From: JAENVT01 sp031370825
GTDB lineage: Bacteria; Actinomycetota; Acidimicrobiia; Acidimicrobiales; Ilumatobacteraceae
Assembly (NCBI GenBank): GCA_031370825.1
Contig: JANMRB010000066.1
Coordinates: forward strand, 1 to 21,583
Direction of reading: 5' to 3'
Length of the DNA: 21,583 nt
The notes beneath the pieces are model-generated. The model ran no database searches. It was not told the origin of the DNA and saw only the letters and a program-made list of their open reading frames with translations. The position numbers and the translations under genes are program-made. Below, piece after piece: positions 13,046 through 20,109 of this stretch; within the stretch, counting starts at the first letter, position 1, and each line of letters opens with the position of its first letter.

Positions 13046-13714
13046 ATGGACCCGGCCGTGAGGTTCGCCGAAATCATCAACGGGGCCTCAGCAGATCGAC
13101 ATCTCGATCTGCTGTGTGCGCTCATAGCCACAGCTGTCGATCATTCAGCCGACGTCTCGTCGATCATCGTCGGTCTCGACAGAGTCGCAGAGCTCTGTCC
13201 ACCGTCGTTCGACGGGATCGTCGAGACCCTTTTCACGTCGGGATTGTTCGCCGGTGACAGCGACGATTATCACGCTCCCCGCAACTCGTTGCTCCATGAA
13301 GTGCTGGCGAGGCGTGTCGGCATGCCGATCACCCTCAGTGTAGTAGCCATGGAGGTGGGCAAGCGACACGGCGTGACCATCCGTGGCATCGGGCTGCCCG
13401 GCCACTTCGTGATCCGCGACAAGGAATCGGGAACGTTCGCCGATCCATTCGGGGGTGGGCTGCGGTACGACGAGCCGCGAATGATCGCGTCGTGGAAGCA
13501 GCGAATGGGGCAGGACGCCACGTTCCGACCGGCGATGTTGTCGCCGACCAATGCTCACGAGATCGTGATGCGGATCCTCAACAACCTCAAGCACAGCCTC
13601 GTCGCACGAGATCAGCAAGTGCTGCTCGCCCGGCTCGTGCCGTTGCGCGCAGCGTTCGTGGAGTTTGCGTCGGAACGCGCCGAGCATCGACGGTGGATGC
13701 GACACTTCAACTGA
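13046..13714 (+). CDS. SirB1-like / transglutaminase-like family protein
   Basis: A 222-residue protein matching the SirB1/Transglut_core2 family: NSLLHEVLARRVGMPITLSV, then RGIGLPGHFVIR and FADPFGGG are the family hallmarks. These proteins have a transglutaminase-like fold; here the His (PGHF) and Asp (ADPF) of the fold are kept, but no Cys stands in the NSLLHEV helix, so classical thiol catalysis is unlikely. The biochemical role of the family is not established. The start at ATG 13046 (MDPAVRFAEIINGA) is supported by the TACGTT six bases before it; the frame is open further upstream but that part is the divergent promoter region. Its stop overlaps the next start codon as TGATG, so it is co-translated with a flavin reductase. 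Confidence 0.8.
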   Translation: MDPAVRFAEIINGASADRHLDLLCALIATAVDHSADVSSIIVGLDRVAELCPPSFDGIVETLFTSGLFAGDSDDYHAPRNSLLHEVLARRVGMPITLSVVAMEVGKRHGVTIRGIGLPGHFVIRDKESGTFADPFGGGLRYDEPRMIASWKQRMGQDATFRPAMLSPTNAHEIVMRILNNLKHSLVARDQQVLLARLVPLRAAFVEFASERAEHRRWMRHFN

Positions 13715-14295
13715 TGATCGACGCGACGATCAAGCGCAGCCTCGGGCAGATGATGAAGGGCGTCCAGGTCGTCGGCGCCCACCACGACGGCGTGGCCAGG
13801 GCCTACTGCAGCCACTGGGTCTGCCAAGTCAGCTTCGACGAGCCGATCGTGATGGCCAGCGTCTCGCCGAAGCACGACACGCATCCGCTTCTCGTCGCCA
13901 GCGGCGAGTTCGCCGTCAGCATCCTCGCCGGCGACCAGGTCGATGTCGGCCAGTACTTCTCCTATCCCGGACGCAGGTTCCGATACATCGCCGATGATTA
14001 CCTGGAGACCATCCCTGGGACGCAGTTGCCGGTCGTCCGCAACTGCATCGCCTGGTTGAGGTGTGCGACCTTCGAGGTCAAACCGATGGCCGATCACGAC
14101 CTCTTCTTCGCTCGGGTTGTCGATGTCGGCGCCGGTCGGTTGAAAGCGCCACCGCTCTTGTACTCGAGCAGGCTCGGATGGCGCATCACAGGCGACAAGG
14201 CGCGCGAACCCGGCCGCAGCATCCGCGATGAGCTCTTGGAAAGGCTTGCTGCAGCCGGCTTCGACGCCGCCGACGACATAGACGACGAGGAGTGA
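13714..14295 (+). CDS. Flavin reductase family protein (FMN-binding split barrel)
   Basis: A 193-residue protein with the flavin-reductase-like split-barrel pattern: an early GVQVVGAHHDGVARAYCSHW, then DEPIVMASVSPKHDTHPLL, then GEFAVSILAGDQVDVGQYFS, and a late strand with LPVVRNCIAWLRCATFEVKP leading to DHDLFFARVVDVG. Such proteins bind FMN and either reduce it for a partner monooxygenase or carry out small redox reactions. The C-terminus is an acidic tail (DDIDDEE). ATG 13714 overlaps the preceding TGA by one base. It could supply reduced flavin to the luciferase-like enzyme at 5057-6247, but nothing in the layout ties the two together. Confidence 0.85.
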   Translation: MIDATIKRSLGQMMKGVQVVGAHHDGVARAYCSHWVCQVSFDEPIVMASVSPKHDTHPLLVASGEFAVSILAGDQVDVGQYFSYPGRRFRYIADDYLETIPGTQLPVVRNCIAWLRCATFEVKPMADHDLFFARVVDVGAGRLKAPPLLYSSRLGWRITGDKAREPGRSIRDELLERLAAAGFDAADDIDDEE

Positions 14296-14332
14296 TCGAC
14301 CGACTGGCTCTGCGGTAGTTGTATCGCGCCAG

Positions 14333-14346
14333 TATCGTTAGCGACC
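14333..14346 (+). promoter_or_regulatory. Leaderless-type -10 of the acyl-CoA dehydrogenase gene
   Basis: TATCGT (14333-14338), eight bases before ATG 14347, in the 51-bp gap after the flavin reductase gene. It repeats the AGTATCGT-N8-ATG layout of the aldehyde dehydrogenase gene. Confidence 0.45.
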
Positions 14347-15552
14347 ATGACGGTCACGGAAATCAAGACACAGGACGCTGAGCAGTACGTCGACGACCTC
14401 GCGACACAGTTGCTCGAGCAGTGCGATCCGAAAGCCAACGATTCGATCACGTTCCTCGGTGCTCAGTTCGATGCGGGGTTGGCCTGGGTTCACTTCCCAG
14501 TGGGCCATGGCGGCCTCGGCCTCAATCCGAAGCTGCAGAAGGTCGTCAACGAGCGACTCTTCCCGGCGGGCGCCCCCAACGCTTATTACAAGAACCCCAT
14601 CGGCCACGGCATGTGTGGACCGACAGTTGTTGCATGGGGAAGCGAGCAGCAGAAGCAGCGATACCTGCGGCCGCTGTTCACCGGTGAGGAGATCTGGTGC
14701 CAGCTGTTCAGTGAGCCCGGCGCCGGCTCGGACTTCGCCGGATTGGCATCGAAGGGCGTTCGCGACGGCGACGAATGGATCGTCAACGGTCAGAAGGTCT
14801 GGACCACGCTGGCTCACCTCTCGCGCTTCGGATTGTTGGTGGTGCGCACGGACGCCGAGGCTGTGAAGCATGCCGGGCTGACTGCGTTCGTGGTCGACAT
14901 GCACGCGCCGGGTGTCGAGGTGCGTCCGTTGCGGCAGATGACCGGTGAAGCCGAGTTCAACGAGGTCTACTTCACGGACACACGCATCGCGACCTCCGAG
15001 ATGCTCGGAAAACCCGGCGACGGCTGGAGGGTCTCGCTGACGACCTTGATGAACGAGCGGGTCTCGATCGGCGGCACGATGCCGGCAAAGGGGTCCGGCA
15101 CGATCCAGGCGCTCACGGCGACGTGGGCCGATCTTCCCGCTGACCGCAAGGACGCCGCATCGCGCGACGAGGTGATGAAACTGTGGTCACGCGCCGAGGT
15201 GCTGCGGCTCACCAACATTCGTGCCAACCAGAATCGCAAGATGGGTGACCCGGGCCCCGAGGGTTCGATTGCGAAGATGGCCTTCGCCGACCTCAACAAA
15301 GACATCTACGCCAAGGTCATCGACCTCATGGGTGCCGAGGGGATGCTGTACGGCAGCTACGAGATGGTTCGTCCGGAGACCGCGATGGCTTTCGAGAACA
15401 TGCAGAAGGCGTTCCTGCGGAGTCGAGCCAACTCGATCGAGGGCGGCACCACCGAAGTGATGAAGAACATCCTTGGTGAGCGAGTGCTGGGTCTGCCCGG
15501 CGACGTGCGCGTCGATCGTGAAGTGCCCTGGAGCCGCGTGCCGCGCAACTAG
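14347..15552 (+). CDS. Acyl-CoA dehydrogenase (FadE-type)
   Basis: A 401-residue FAD enzyme introducing a 2,3 double bond into an acyl-CoA. The mid-domain FAD/substrate signature WCQLFSEPGAGSDFAGL, the following NGQKVWTTLAHLSRFGLLV strand, and the C-terminal SIEGGTTEVMKNILGERVLG are diagnostic. The N-terminal helical domain is present but starts immediately with FLGAQFDAGLAWVHFPVGHG, so the protein seems complete. Electrons would pass to ETF. It lies downstream of a flavin reductase and close to an acyl-CoA synthetase, suggesting a branch of fatty-acid or xenobiotic acid oxidation. The stop codon shares the CTAG at 15549-15552 with that of the convergent ispH gene. Confidence 0.92.
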   Translation: MTVTEIKTQDAEQYVDDLATQLLEQCDPKANDSITFLGAQFDAGLAWVHFPVGHGGLGLNPKLQKVVNERLFPAGAPNAYYKNPIGHGMCGPTVVAWGSEQQKQRYLRPLFTGEEIWCQLFSEPGAGSDFAGLASKGVRDGDEWIVNGQKVWTTLAHLSRFGLLVVRTDAEAVKHAGLTAFVVDMHAPGVEVRPLRQMTGEAEFNEVYFTDTRIATSEMLGKPGDGWRVSLTTLMNERVSIGGTMPAKGSGTIQALTATWADLPADRKDAASRDEVMKLWSRAEVLRLTNIRANQNRKMGDPGPEGSIAKMAFADLNKDIYAKVIDLMGAEGMLYGSYEMVRPETAMAFENMQKAFLRSRANSIEGGTTEVMKNILGERVLGLPGDVRVDREVPWSRVPRN

Positions 15553-16586
15553 CCGACACGCAAGGCAGCCAGCACGTCGCTTGCTGCGAAGTCGTGATCG
15601 TTCATCGTCGCCGAGTGTGCGACCGACCCGCCGAGCAGCGCCGCCGCGGCCGTGCCGATCGCAGCCTGCAGCTCGCGAATGTTCCTCGGCGGCGGGAAGT
15701 ACTCATCCTCTTCGGTGACCTTGACAGGCTCGACCCCGTTGCGCGGATTGAGGTACCGGAGGATCTCATCGACGAGCTCCTCCGGCGCGGAAGCTCCGGC
15801 CGTCACACCGATCGTCCCGCGCAGATCGTCGGGAAGTTCGCCGGCGTGATTGACGCGGAACACCTGTGGGCATCCCGCCTCGATCGCCAGCTTTTCCAGC
15901 GCGCGCGTGTTGGACGAGTTCGAGGAACCGATCACGACGATGGCGTCGCACTGCGCGGCCATCGCCATGAGCGCAGACTGCCGATTGGTCGTCGCAAAGC
16001 ACAGGTCGCTGCGACCCGGCGTCCACGCGCCGGGATACTTGTCGGTGACAGCCTCGGCAACGTCGGACCAATCGCGGTGTGACAGCGTGGTCTGGGCGAG
16101 CAGGGCGACCGGTTGATCGAACTGCGGGAGTGCCTCGACCTCGGCCACGCTCTCGACCCGACTGATCGACGACGGTGCAACCGCCATGGTGCCGACCGCC
16201 TCTTCGTGGCCCTCGTGGCCGACGTAGACGATGCGGTATCCCTTGTTGGCTCTGACCTTGACTTCATGATGGACCTTGGTCACGAGCGGACACACCGAAT
16301 CGACCACGTAGCTGCCACGAGCTCGTGCCGCGGCAACGACCTCTGGCGCGGAGCCATGGGCCGAGAGCATGATCGGACGACCGGGCGGCACATCGGCGAT
16401 GTCGTCGACGAACACCACGCCTTGTTCCTCGAAGCGGTCGACGACGATCTTGTTGTGAACGATCTCGTGATAGCAGTACACGGGCGGTTCGAACGTGCGC
16501 ACCATCCACGCCAACGCCTTGATCGCCATCTCGACACCGGCACAAAAGCCTCGTGGCTCGGCCAGTAGAACCCGATCGACGTCCAC
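15549..16586 (-). CDS. ispH: 4-hydroxy-3-methylbut-2-enyl diphosphate reductase
   Basis: A 345-residue [4Fe-4S] enzyme of the MEP isoprenoid pathway, reducing HMBPP to IPP and DMAPP in the cytoplasm. The three cluster cysteines are C15 (RGFCAGV), C99 (DSVCPLV) and C196 (DLCFATTNRQ). Active-site residues include H44 (EIVHNK), H77 (SAHGS), and H124/H127 with E129 (GHEGHEE), plus TT in AQTTLSH and the SSNSSNT loop. The C-terminal extension after the PPPRNIREL motif is about 45 residues. The GTG start (16584-16586) is supported by the natural family N-terminus and by TAGCCT six bases upstream. It is divergent from the DUF512 gene across 44 bp and overlaps the acyl-CoA dehydrogenase stop by 4 bp. 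Confidence 0.96.
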   Translation of the reverse strand: MDVDRVLLAEPRGFCAGVEMAIKALAWMVRTFEPPVYCYHEIVHNKIVVDRFEEQGVVFVDDIADVPPGRPIMLSAHGSAPEVVAAARARGSYVVDSVCPLVTKVHHEVKVRANKGYRIVYVGHEGHEEAVGTMAVAPSSISRVESVAEVEALPQFDQPVALLAQTTLSHRDWSDVAEAVTDKYPGAWTPGRSDLCFATTNRQSALMAMAAQCDAIVVIGSSNSSNTRALEKLAIEAGCPQVFRVNHAGELPDDLRGTIGVTAGASAPEELVDEILRYLNPRNGVEPVKVTEEDEYFPPPRNIRELQAAIGTAAAALLGGSVAHSATMNDHDFAASDVLAALRVG

Positions 16587-16598
16587 GATCGCAGGCTA
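16587..16598 (-). promoter_or_regulatory. Leaderless -10 of ispH
   Basis: Minus-strand TAGCCT (16593-16598), six bases before the GTG. It is the mirror of the divergent + strand TAGCCT at 16617-16622. Confidence 0.5.
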
Positions 16599-16616
16599 CC
16601 CGGGCCATGCCGCCGA

Positions 16617-16630
16617 TAGCCTGGAAGCCC
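16617..16630 (+). promoter_or_regulatory. Leaderless -10 of the DUF512 gene
   Basis: TAGCCT (16617-16622), eight bases before ATG 16631; GGAAG between them could act as a weak Shine-Dalgarno if initiation is upstream. Confidence 0.45.
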
Positions 16631-18013
16631 ATGTCCGCACCGGTGGTAGTCAGCGTCGCGCCCGGGTCCGCCGCTGAGCGGGCCGGTCTGTGCGCGGGCG
16701 ACGAGGTCGTGGCGATCAACGGAATCGTGCCCCGCGACATCATCGAATGGCGCTTCGCTGCCGACGAACCGCACATCGAGATCGAGTTGAATCGTGGCGG
16801 ATTGCAGTCGTCGGTCGAGATCGTCAAGCGTGCCGGCGAACCGCTGGGCGCCGAGGTCTCGAGCGCGGTCTTCGACAGGGTTCGCACATGCGACAACCAT
16901 TGCGAGTTCTGCTTCATCTACCAGTTGCCGTCCGGCATGCGCCGCAGCCTCTATCTCAAGGACGACGACTACCGGCTCAGCTTCATGTATGGCAACTTCA
17001 CGACGCTGACACGGTTCACCGAGGCCGATCTCGAGCGGATCGTCACCGAGCGCCTGTCACCGTTGAACGTCAGCATCCACGCCACTGATCCCGACGTGCG
17101 TGCCCGCATGTTGAAGAACCCGCGCGGGGGCATGAGCCTCCGATGGTTGCGCGCGTTGCTCGATCACGACATCGTCGTGCGCGGTCAGATCGTGCTCTGC
17201 CCAGGTGTCAACGACGGGGAGATCTTCGATCGAACGATGGCAGGCGTGCTCGACGAGTACCCCGATCTCGAGTCGGTGGCGGTCGTGCCCCTCGGCCTCA
17301 GCAAGTTCAACAAGGAGTCGGCGATGCGCCTGCACACGCAGGGCGAGGCCGAGGCAATGGTCGACGCGATCGAGGACTGGCAAGAGGTTTTCCTGCACAC
17401 CGTCGGCCATCGCATGGTGTTTGCTGCGGATGAGTACTACCTGATGGCCTGTCGCGAGTTTCCTGCAGAAGACACGTACGAAGAGTTCTCGATGCACGAA
17501 GACGGGATCGGCATGGCCAGGACCTTCGAGATGGAGTTCAACGGGCGCGCACTGTCGCCAACCGGTCCGCATGCCGGTTTCTTCGCCTCGGCCGACGCGC
17601 CGCCGAACCCTGCGGCCTACACCGGCTTGCGCGCTCGGGCTTGCGGCACCGACTCGGCACCGCTTCGCTTGACGCCCCGACGCAGCGCCCCGATCGGAGT
17701 TCTCACCGGCGAGTTCGGCGCACGGGTGATCGCCCCACTGGTGGATGGGTTGCGCCGGTCAGACATCCGGATCATTCCGGTTACCAACGAGTTCTTCGGT
17801 GGCAACACAGCGGTCACCGGTTTGATGGTCGGCGATGACCTGCAGCGGGTCCTCGCCGCCGAGCCCGTCGGCCATCGATACCTGCTGCCCGACGTCTGCC
17901 TCTCGGAGGGGCGATTTCTCGATGGCACAACCCTCGCCGACCTCCCACGGCCGGTCGAAGTCATCGCGACTGATGGCATCTCGCTACGAAGAGCTCTGGA
18001 GCCCGCATCATGA
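16631..18013 (+). CDS. DUF512 radical-SAM/PDZ-like protein
   Basis: A 460-residue protein of the DUF512 family. Residues 1-75 form a PDZ-like domain (GSAAERAGLCAGDEVVAING). A radical-SAM-type cysteine motif follows, C87-x3-C91-x2-C94 in RTCDNHCEFCFIYQLP. The central barrel includes YGNFTTLTRFTEADLERI and LNVSIHATDPDVRARMLKN, typical of the family, and the C-terminal DUF512 domain contains AADEYYLMACREFP and TNEFFGGNTAVTGLM. The family is widespread in Firmicutes, Actinobacteria and cyanobacteria, and its reaction is unknown; an iron-sulfur/SAM enzyme is expected. ATG 16631 is chosen as the natural start of the PDZ segment; the frame is open upstream only across the ispH promoter. The stop overlaps der as ATGA, so the two are translationally coupled. 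Confidence 0.92.
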   Translation: MSAPVVVSVAPGSAAERAGLCAGDEVVAINGIVPRDIIEWRFAADEPHIEIELNRGGLQSSVEIVKRAGEPLGAEVSSAVFDRVRTCDNHCEFCFIYQLPSGMRRSLYLKDDDYRLSFMYGNFTTLTRFTEADLERIVTERLSPLNVSIHATDPDVRARMLKNPRGGMSLRWLRALLDHDIVVRGQIVLCPGVNDGEIFDRTMAGVLDEYPDLESVAVVPLGLSKFNKESAMRLHTQGEAEAMVDAIEDWQEVFLHTVGHRMVFAADEYYLMACREFPAEDTYEEFSMHEDGIGMARTFEMEFNGRALSPTGPHAGFFASADAPPNPAAYTGLRARACGTDSAPLRLTPRRSAPIGVLTGEFGARVIAPLVDGLRRSDIRIIPVTNEFFGGNTAVTGLMVGDDLQRVLAAEPVGHRYLLPDVCLSEGRFLDGTTLADLPRPVEVIATDGISLRRALEPAS

Positions 18014-19353
18014 CGTTGCCAACTGTTGTCATCGTCGGGCGCCCCAACGTCGGCAAGAGCACGCTGTTCAACCGGATCGTCGGCGAACAGGTCGCCATCG
18101 TCGAAGACCAACCCGGTGTGACCCGCGACCGAAACGAAACCGAGGCTGATTGGCTCGGCGTTCACTTCAGCCTGGTCGACACGGGCGGTTGGCTCCCTGG
18201 CGGCAACGATCTCGATATCAAGGTCAGCCGTCAGGTCGAGGCAGCCGTGAAGACCGCCGATGTCGTCTTGTTCCTGGTCGATTCAACGACGGGCGTGACG
18301 GAGGACGACGAAGCCCTGGCCCAATGGCTGCGCAGGATCAAAGCCCCGGTCCTGCTGGTCACCAACAAGGCCGACAACGAACGACGTGAGAACGACCGAT
18401 GGGAGTTCCTTGCGCTCGGTGCCGGCGACCCCTATCCCGTCAGCGCACTCCACGGGCGGCGCGCCGGTGATCTGCTGGACGAGGTGATCTCGCTGCTTCC
18501 GGTGACGGACGACGAGGACGAGCAGGCACCTGGCGTCGACCTCGAAGATGCCACCGAGTTGTGGAAGGCGGGCGATCAGCCGCCGCCACGCGTTGCCATC
18601 GTCGGGCGGCCCAACGTCGGCAAGAGCACCCTGTTCAACCGCCTTGTCGGCGAGGATCGATCCGTCGTGCACGACATGGCCGGAACCACTCGTGATTCCA
18701 TCGACACATTGGTCGATACGCCAGATGGTCCGATCGTGTTCGTCGACACCGCAGGAATGCGCCGCCGCAGCAGGATCGACGACTCTGCCGAGTACTACTC
18801 AGTGGTGCGCGCGCTCCGCGCCATCGATGGTTCTGACATCGCTCTCCTCGTGATCGACGCGACGGACGGCATCACCAGCCAGGATCAGCGGCTGGCCGAA
18901 CGGGTCGACGCCGCCGGTTGCCCGATCGTGGTGATGCTCAACAAGTGGGAGTTGATCGAGGATCCGGAGCAACGGTTGCAGGTCCAAGCCGAATTGAAGC
19001 GCAAGCTCTACTTCGTCGGCGATGCTCCGGTCCTGAAGATCTCGGCGCTCACGGGAAAGGGCGTCAACAAGCTGCGTCCCGTTCTGCAAGAGGCCATCCA
19101 CCAGTACCACCGCCGGGTTCCGACGCGCGACGTCAACCGGGTGATCTCCGACGCACAACAGCGCCAGCCCGCCGGGCACGGAGTGCGTGTGTTGTACGCG
19201 CTGCAGGGGGCAACGGACCCGCCGACGTTCACCCTGTTTGTCAACAGAGAGCTTCCGCAGACCTACATGCGCTACCTCGAGCGCAGCATCCGCGAGGCGT
19301 TCGAGTTCGGCAGCACTCCGTTGAAGCTGCGAGTCAGGAAGCGGACCGACTAG
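18010..19353 (+). CDS. der: Ribosome assembly GTPase Der (EngA)
   Basis: A 447-residue protein with two tandem GTPase domains and a C-terminal KH-like domain, the unique layout of Der. Domain 1 has GRPNVGKST at residues 10-18, DTGGW and NKAD; domain 2 has GRPNVGKST at 199-207, DTAGM and NKWE. Between them is an acidic linker (DDEDEQAPGVDLED). The C-terminus (QTYMRYLERSIREAFEF, then PLKLRVRKR) is the conserved end. Der is essential for 50S subunit maturation. ATG 18010 overlaps the DUF512 stop, and GGAG (17998-18001) lies eight bases before it. The stop overlaps the next start as TAGTG. Confidence 0.97.
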   Translation: MTLPTVVIVGRPNVGKSTLFNRIVGEQVAIVEDQPGVTRDRNETEADWLGVHFSLVDTGGWLPGGNDLDIKVSRQVEAAVKTADVVLFLVDSTTGVTEDDEALAQWLRRIKAPVLLVTNKADNERRENDRWEFLALGAGDPYPVSALHGRRAGDLLDEVISLLPVTDDEDEQAPGVDLEDATELWKAGDQPPPRVAIVGRPNVGKSTLFNRLVGEDRSVVHDMAGTTRDSIDTLVDTPDGPIVFVDTAGMRRRSRIDDSAEYYSVVRALRAIDGSDIALLVIDATDGITSQDQRLAERVDAAGCPIVVMLNKWELIEDPEQRLQVQAELKRKLYFVGDAPVLKISALTGKGVNKLRPVLQEAIHQYHRRVPTRDVNRVISDAQQRQPAGHGVRVLYALQGATDPPTFTLFVNRELPQTYMRYLERSIREAFEFGSTPLKLRVRKRTD

Positions 19354-19604
19354 TGCCGTGGTGCGAGGACTGCGCCAAGTATTGGACGCCGGCAGCGATG
19401 AACGAGGACGGCACCTGCCCGACTTGCGGGCGCCCGATCGTGGCTCCGGTTCGGCAGCCGATCACTGCCAAGAACCTCGACCTGCGCAAACTCGCCGCCG
19501 GCGAGGATGGCGAGAACGATGCCAAGGCACCGTGGCACTTCAAGCTGTTGATGGTTCTGTTGGCGCTCTACCTCGGATGGAGGATCGTCCAGCTGTTCAC
19601 CTGA
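19353..19604 (+). CDS. Small zinc-ribbon, single-TM protein
   Basis: An 83-residue protein read from GTG 19353, whose first base is the last base of the der stop (TAGTG). It begins MPWCEDCAKYWTP; a second Cys pair CPTCG follows near residues 23-26, so WCxxC...CPTC forms a four-cysteine zinc ribbon. A linker with acidic patch (GEDGEND) leads to one hydrophobic segment, KLLMVLLALYLGWRIVQLF, at the C-terminus. Topology would place the ribbon in the cytoplasm with a C-terminal anchor. The family is not recognised by name. AGGAAG (19336-19341), 11 bases upstream, may help initiation. Tight coupling to der suggests a role tied to ribosome assembly or envelope, but this is only contextual. Confidence 0.8.
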   Translation: MPWCEDCAKYWTPAAMNEDGTCPTCGRPIVAPVRQPITAKNLDLRKLAAGEDGENDAKAPWHFKLLMVLLALYLGWRIVQLFT

Positions 19605-19641
19605 TGGATGCTCTCGACGGCGAATGTCCAAAACCGGCATG

Positions 19642-19652
19642 TACAGTATCGG
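19642..19652 (+). promoter_or_regulatory. Possible -10 element before the small lipoprotein gene
   Basis: TACAGT (19642-19647), five bases before ATG 19653, within the 48-bp gap after the zinc-ribbon gene. TATCGG also lies immediately before the ATG, so the assignment is uncertain. Confidence 0.3.
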
Positions 19653-19949
19653 ATGCGTTCGCTGGCGCTCGCCTTGGTCCTTGCCGTCGGTGCCGGCGCT
19701 TGCGGAAGCGATATGACGACAACGGGCGACTTCAACGGACGAGCGGTGCAGGACTTCCTCGACGATCTGCATTTCACGACGACCGACCAGCTTGCCGCCC
19801 AGATGCTGGCCGACGCCCGCAACGTGTGCACGGCAAAGCTCGACGAACAGCTGCGGGCACTCATCAAGGTGAGCGTCGGCCAGGGCTCAGACCGCATCCT
19901 TCGTGCCGGCTGCCCCGACCGGGTCGCCCTGGTCATGGGTGGGGGCTGA
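19653..19949 (+). CDS. Small secreted protein or lipoprotein, unknown function
   Basis: A 98-residue protein with a signal-like N-terminus MRSLALALVLAVGAGACGSD; the Cys at residue 17 is a likely lipidation site although Ala, not Leu, is at -3, the same pattern as the ABC binding protein of this window. The mature part is short and helical-looking, with two further cysteines (NVCTAKL and RAGCPDR) that could form a disulfide. No family is recognised. ATG 19653 is preferred because it directly precedes the signal peptide; an in-frame ATG at 19608 would add 15 polar residues. The frame ends in Gly residues before a hairpin terminator. Confidence 0.65.
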   Translation: MRSLALALVLAVGAGACGSDMTTTGDFNGRAVQDFLDDLHFTTTDQLAAQMLADARNVCTAKLDEQLRALIKVSVGQGSDRILRAGCPDRVALVMGGG

Positions 19950-19963
19950 TGGGGGAGAACGTG

Positions 19964-19992
19964 TGATGCCCGACGGGTGAGGTCGGGCATCA
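19964..19992 (+). terminator. Perfect hairpin after the der operon
   Basis: TGATGCCCGAC (19964-19974) pairs perfectly with GTCGGGCATCA (19982-19992) over a seven-base loop, 11 bp in all, 14 bases after the lipoprotein stop. There is no T-tract afterwards, so it may be a Rho-independent terminator of the weak, T-less kind or an mRNA 3' stabiliser. It overlaps the 5' edge of the CRISPR-like repeat by two or three bases. Confidence 0.5.
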
Positions 19993-20079
19993 GACACCCC
20001 GCGTTGCGGGGAACAATCCTCGTCCTCGGTGCACTCCGCGCAGTCGGACTCGGTATACCCCCGCGCTAGCGGGGAGCAT
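19990..20079 (-). CRISPR. Two-repeat CRISPR-like relic (type I-E-like)
   Basis: Two related palindromic units, 19990-20016 and 20051-20079, flank a 34-base unique sequence (20017-20050). Unit 2 contains CCCCGC-GCTA-GCGGGG followed by AGCA; unit 1 contains CCCCGC-GTT-GCGGGG followed by AACA. Unit 2 begins CGGTATA, and aligned to the E. coli type I-E repeat (CGGTTTA..CCCCGC....GCGGGGAACAC) I count 21 of 29 matches, with mismatches mainly in the loop. The 62-63 base period is close to the ~61 of type I-E arrays. The usual repeat orientation puts the crRNA on the minus strand, so unit 1 would be the leader-distal, more degenerate end. No third repeat and no cas genes are in the window. An alternative is two unrelated terminator-like hairpins. 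Confidence 0.5.
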
Positions 20080-20109
20080 TGATGATTCGGTACCCGTGTC
20101 GCCTCCGAC

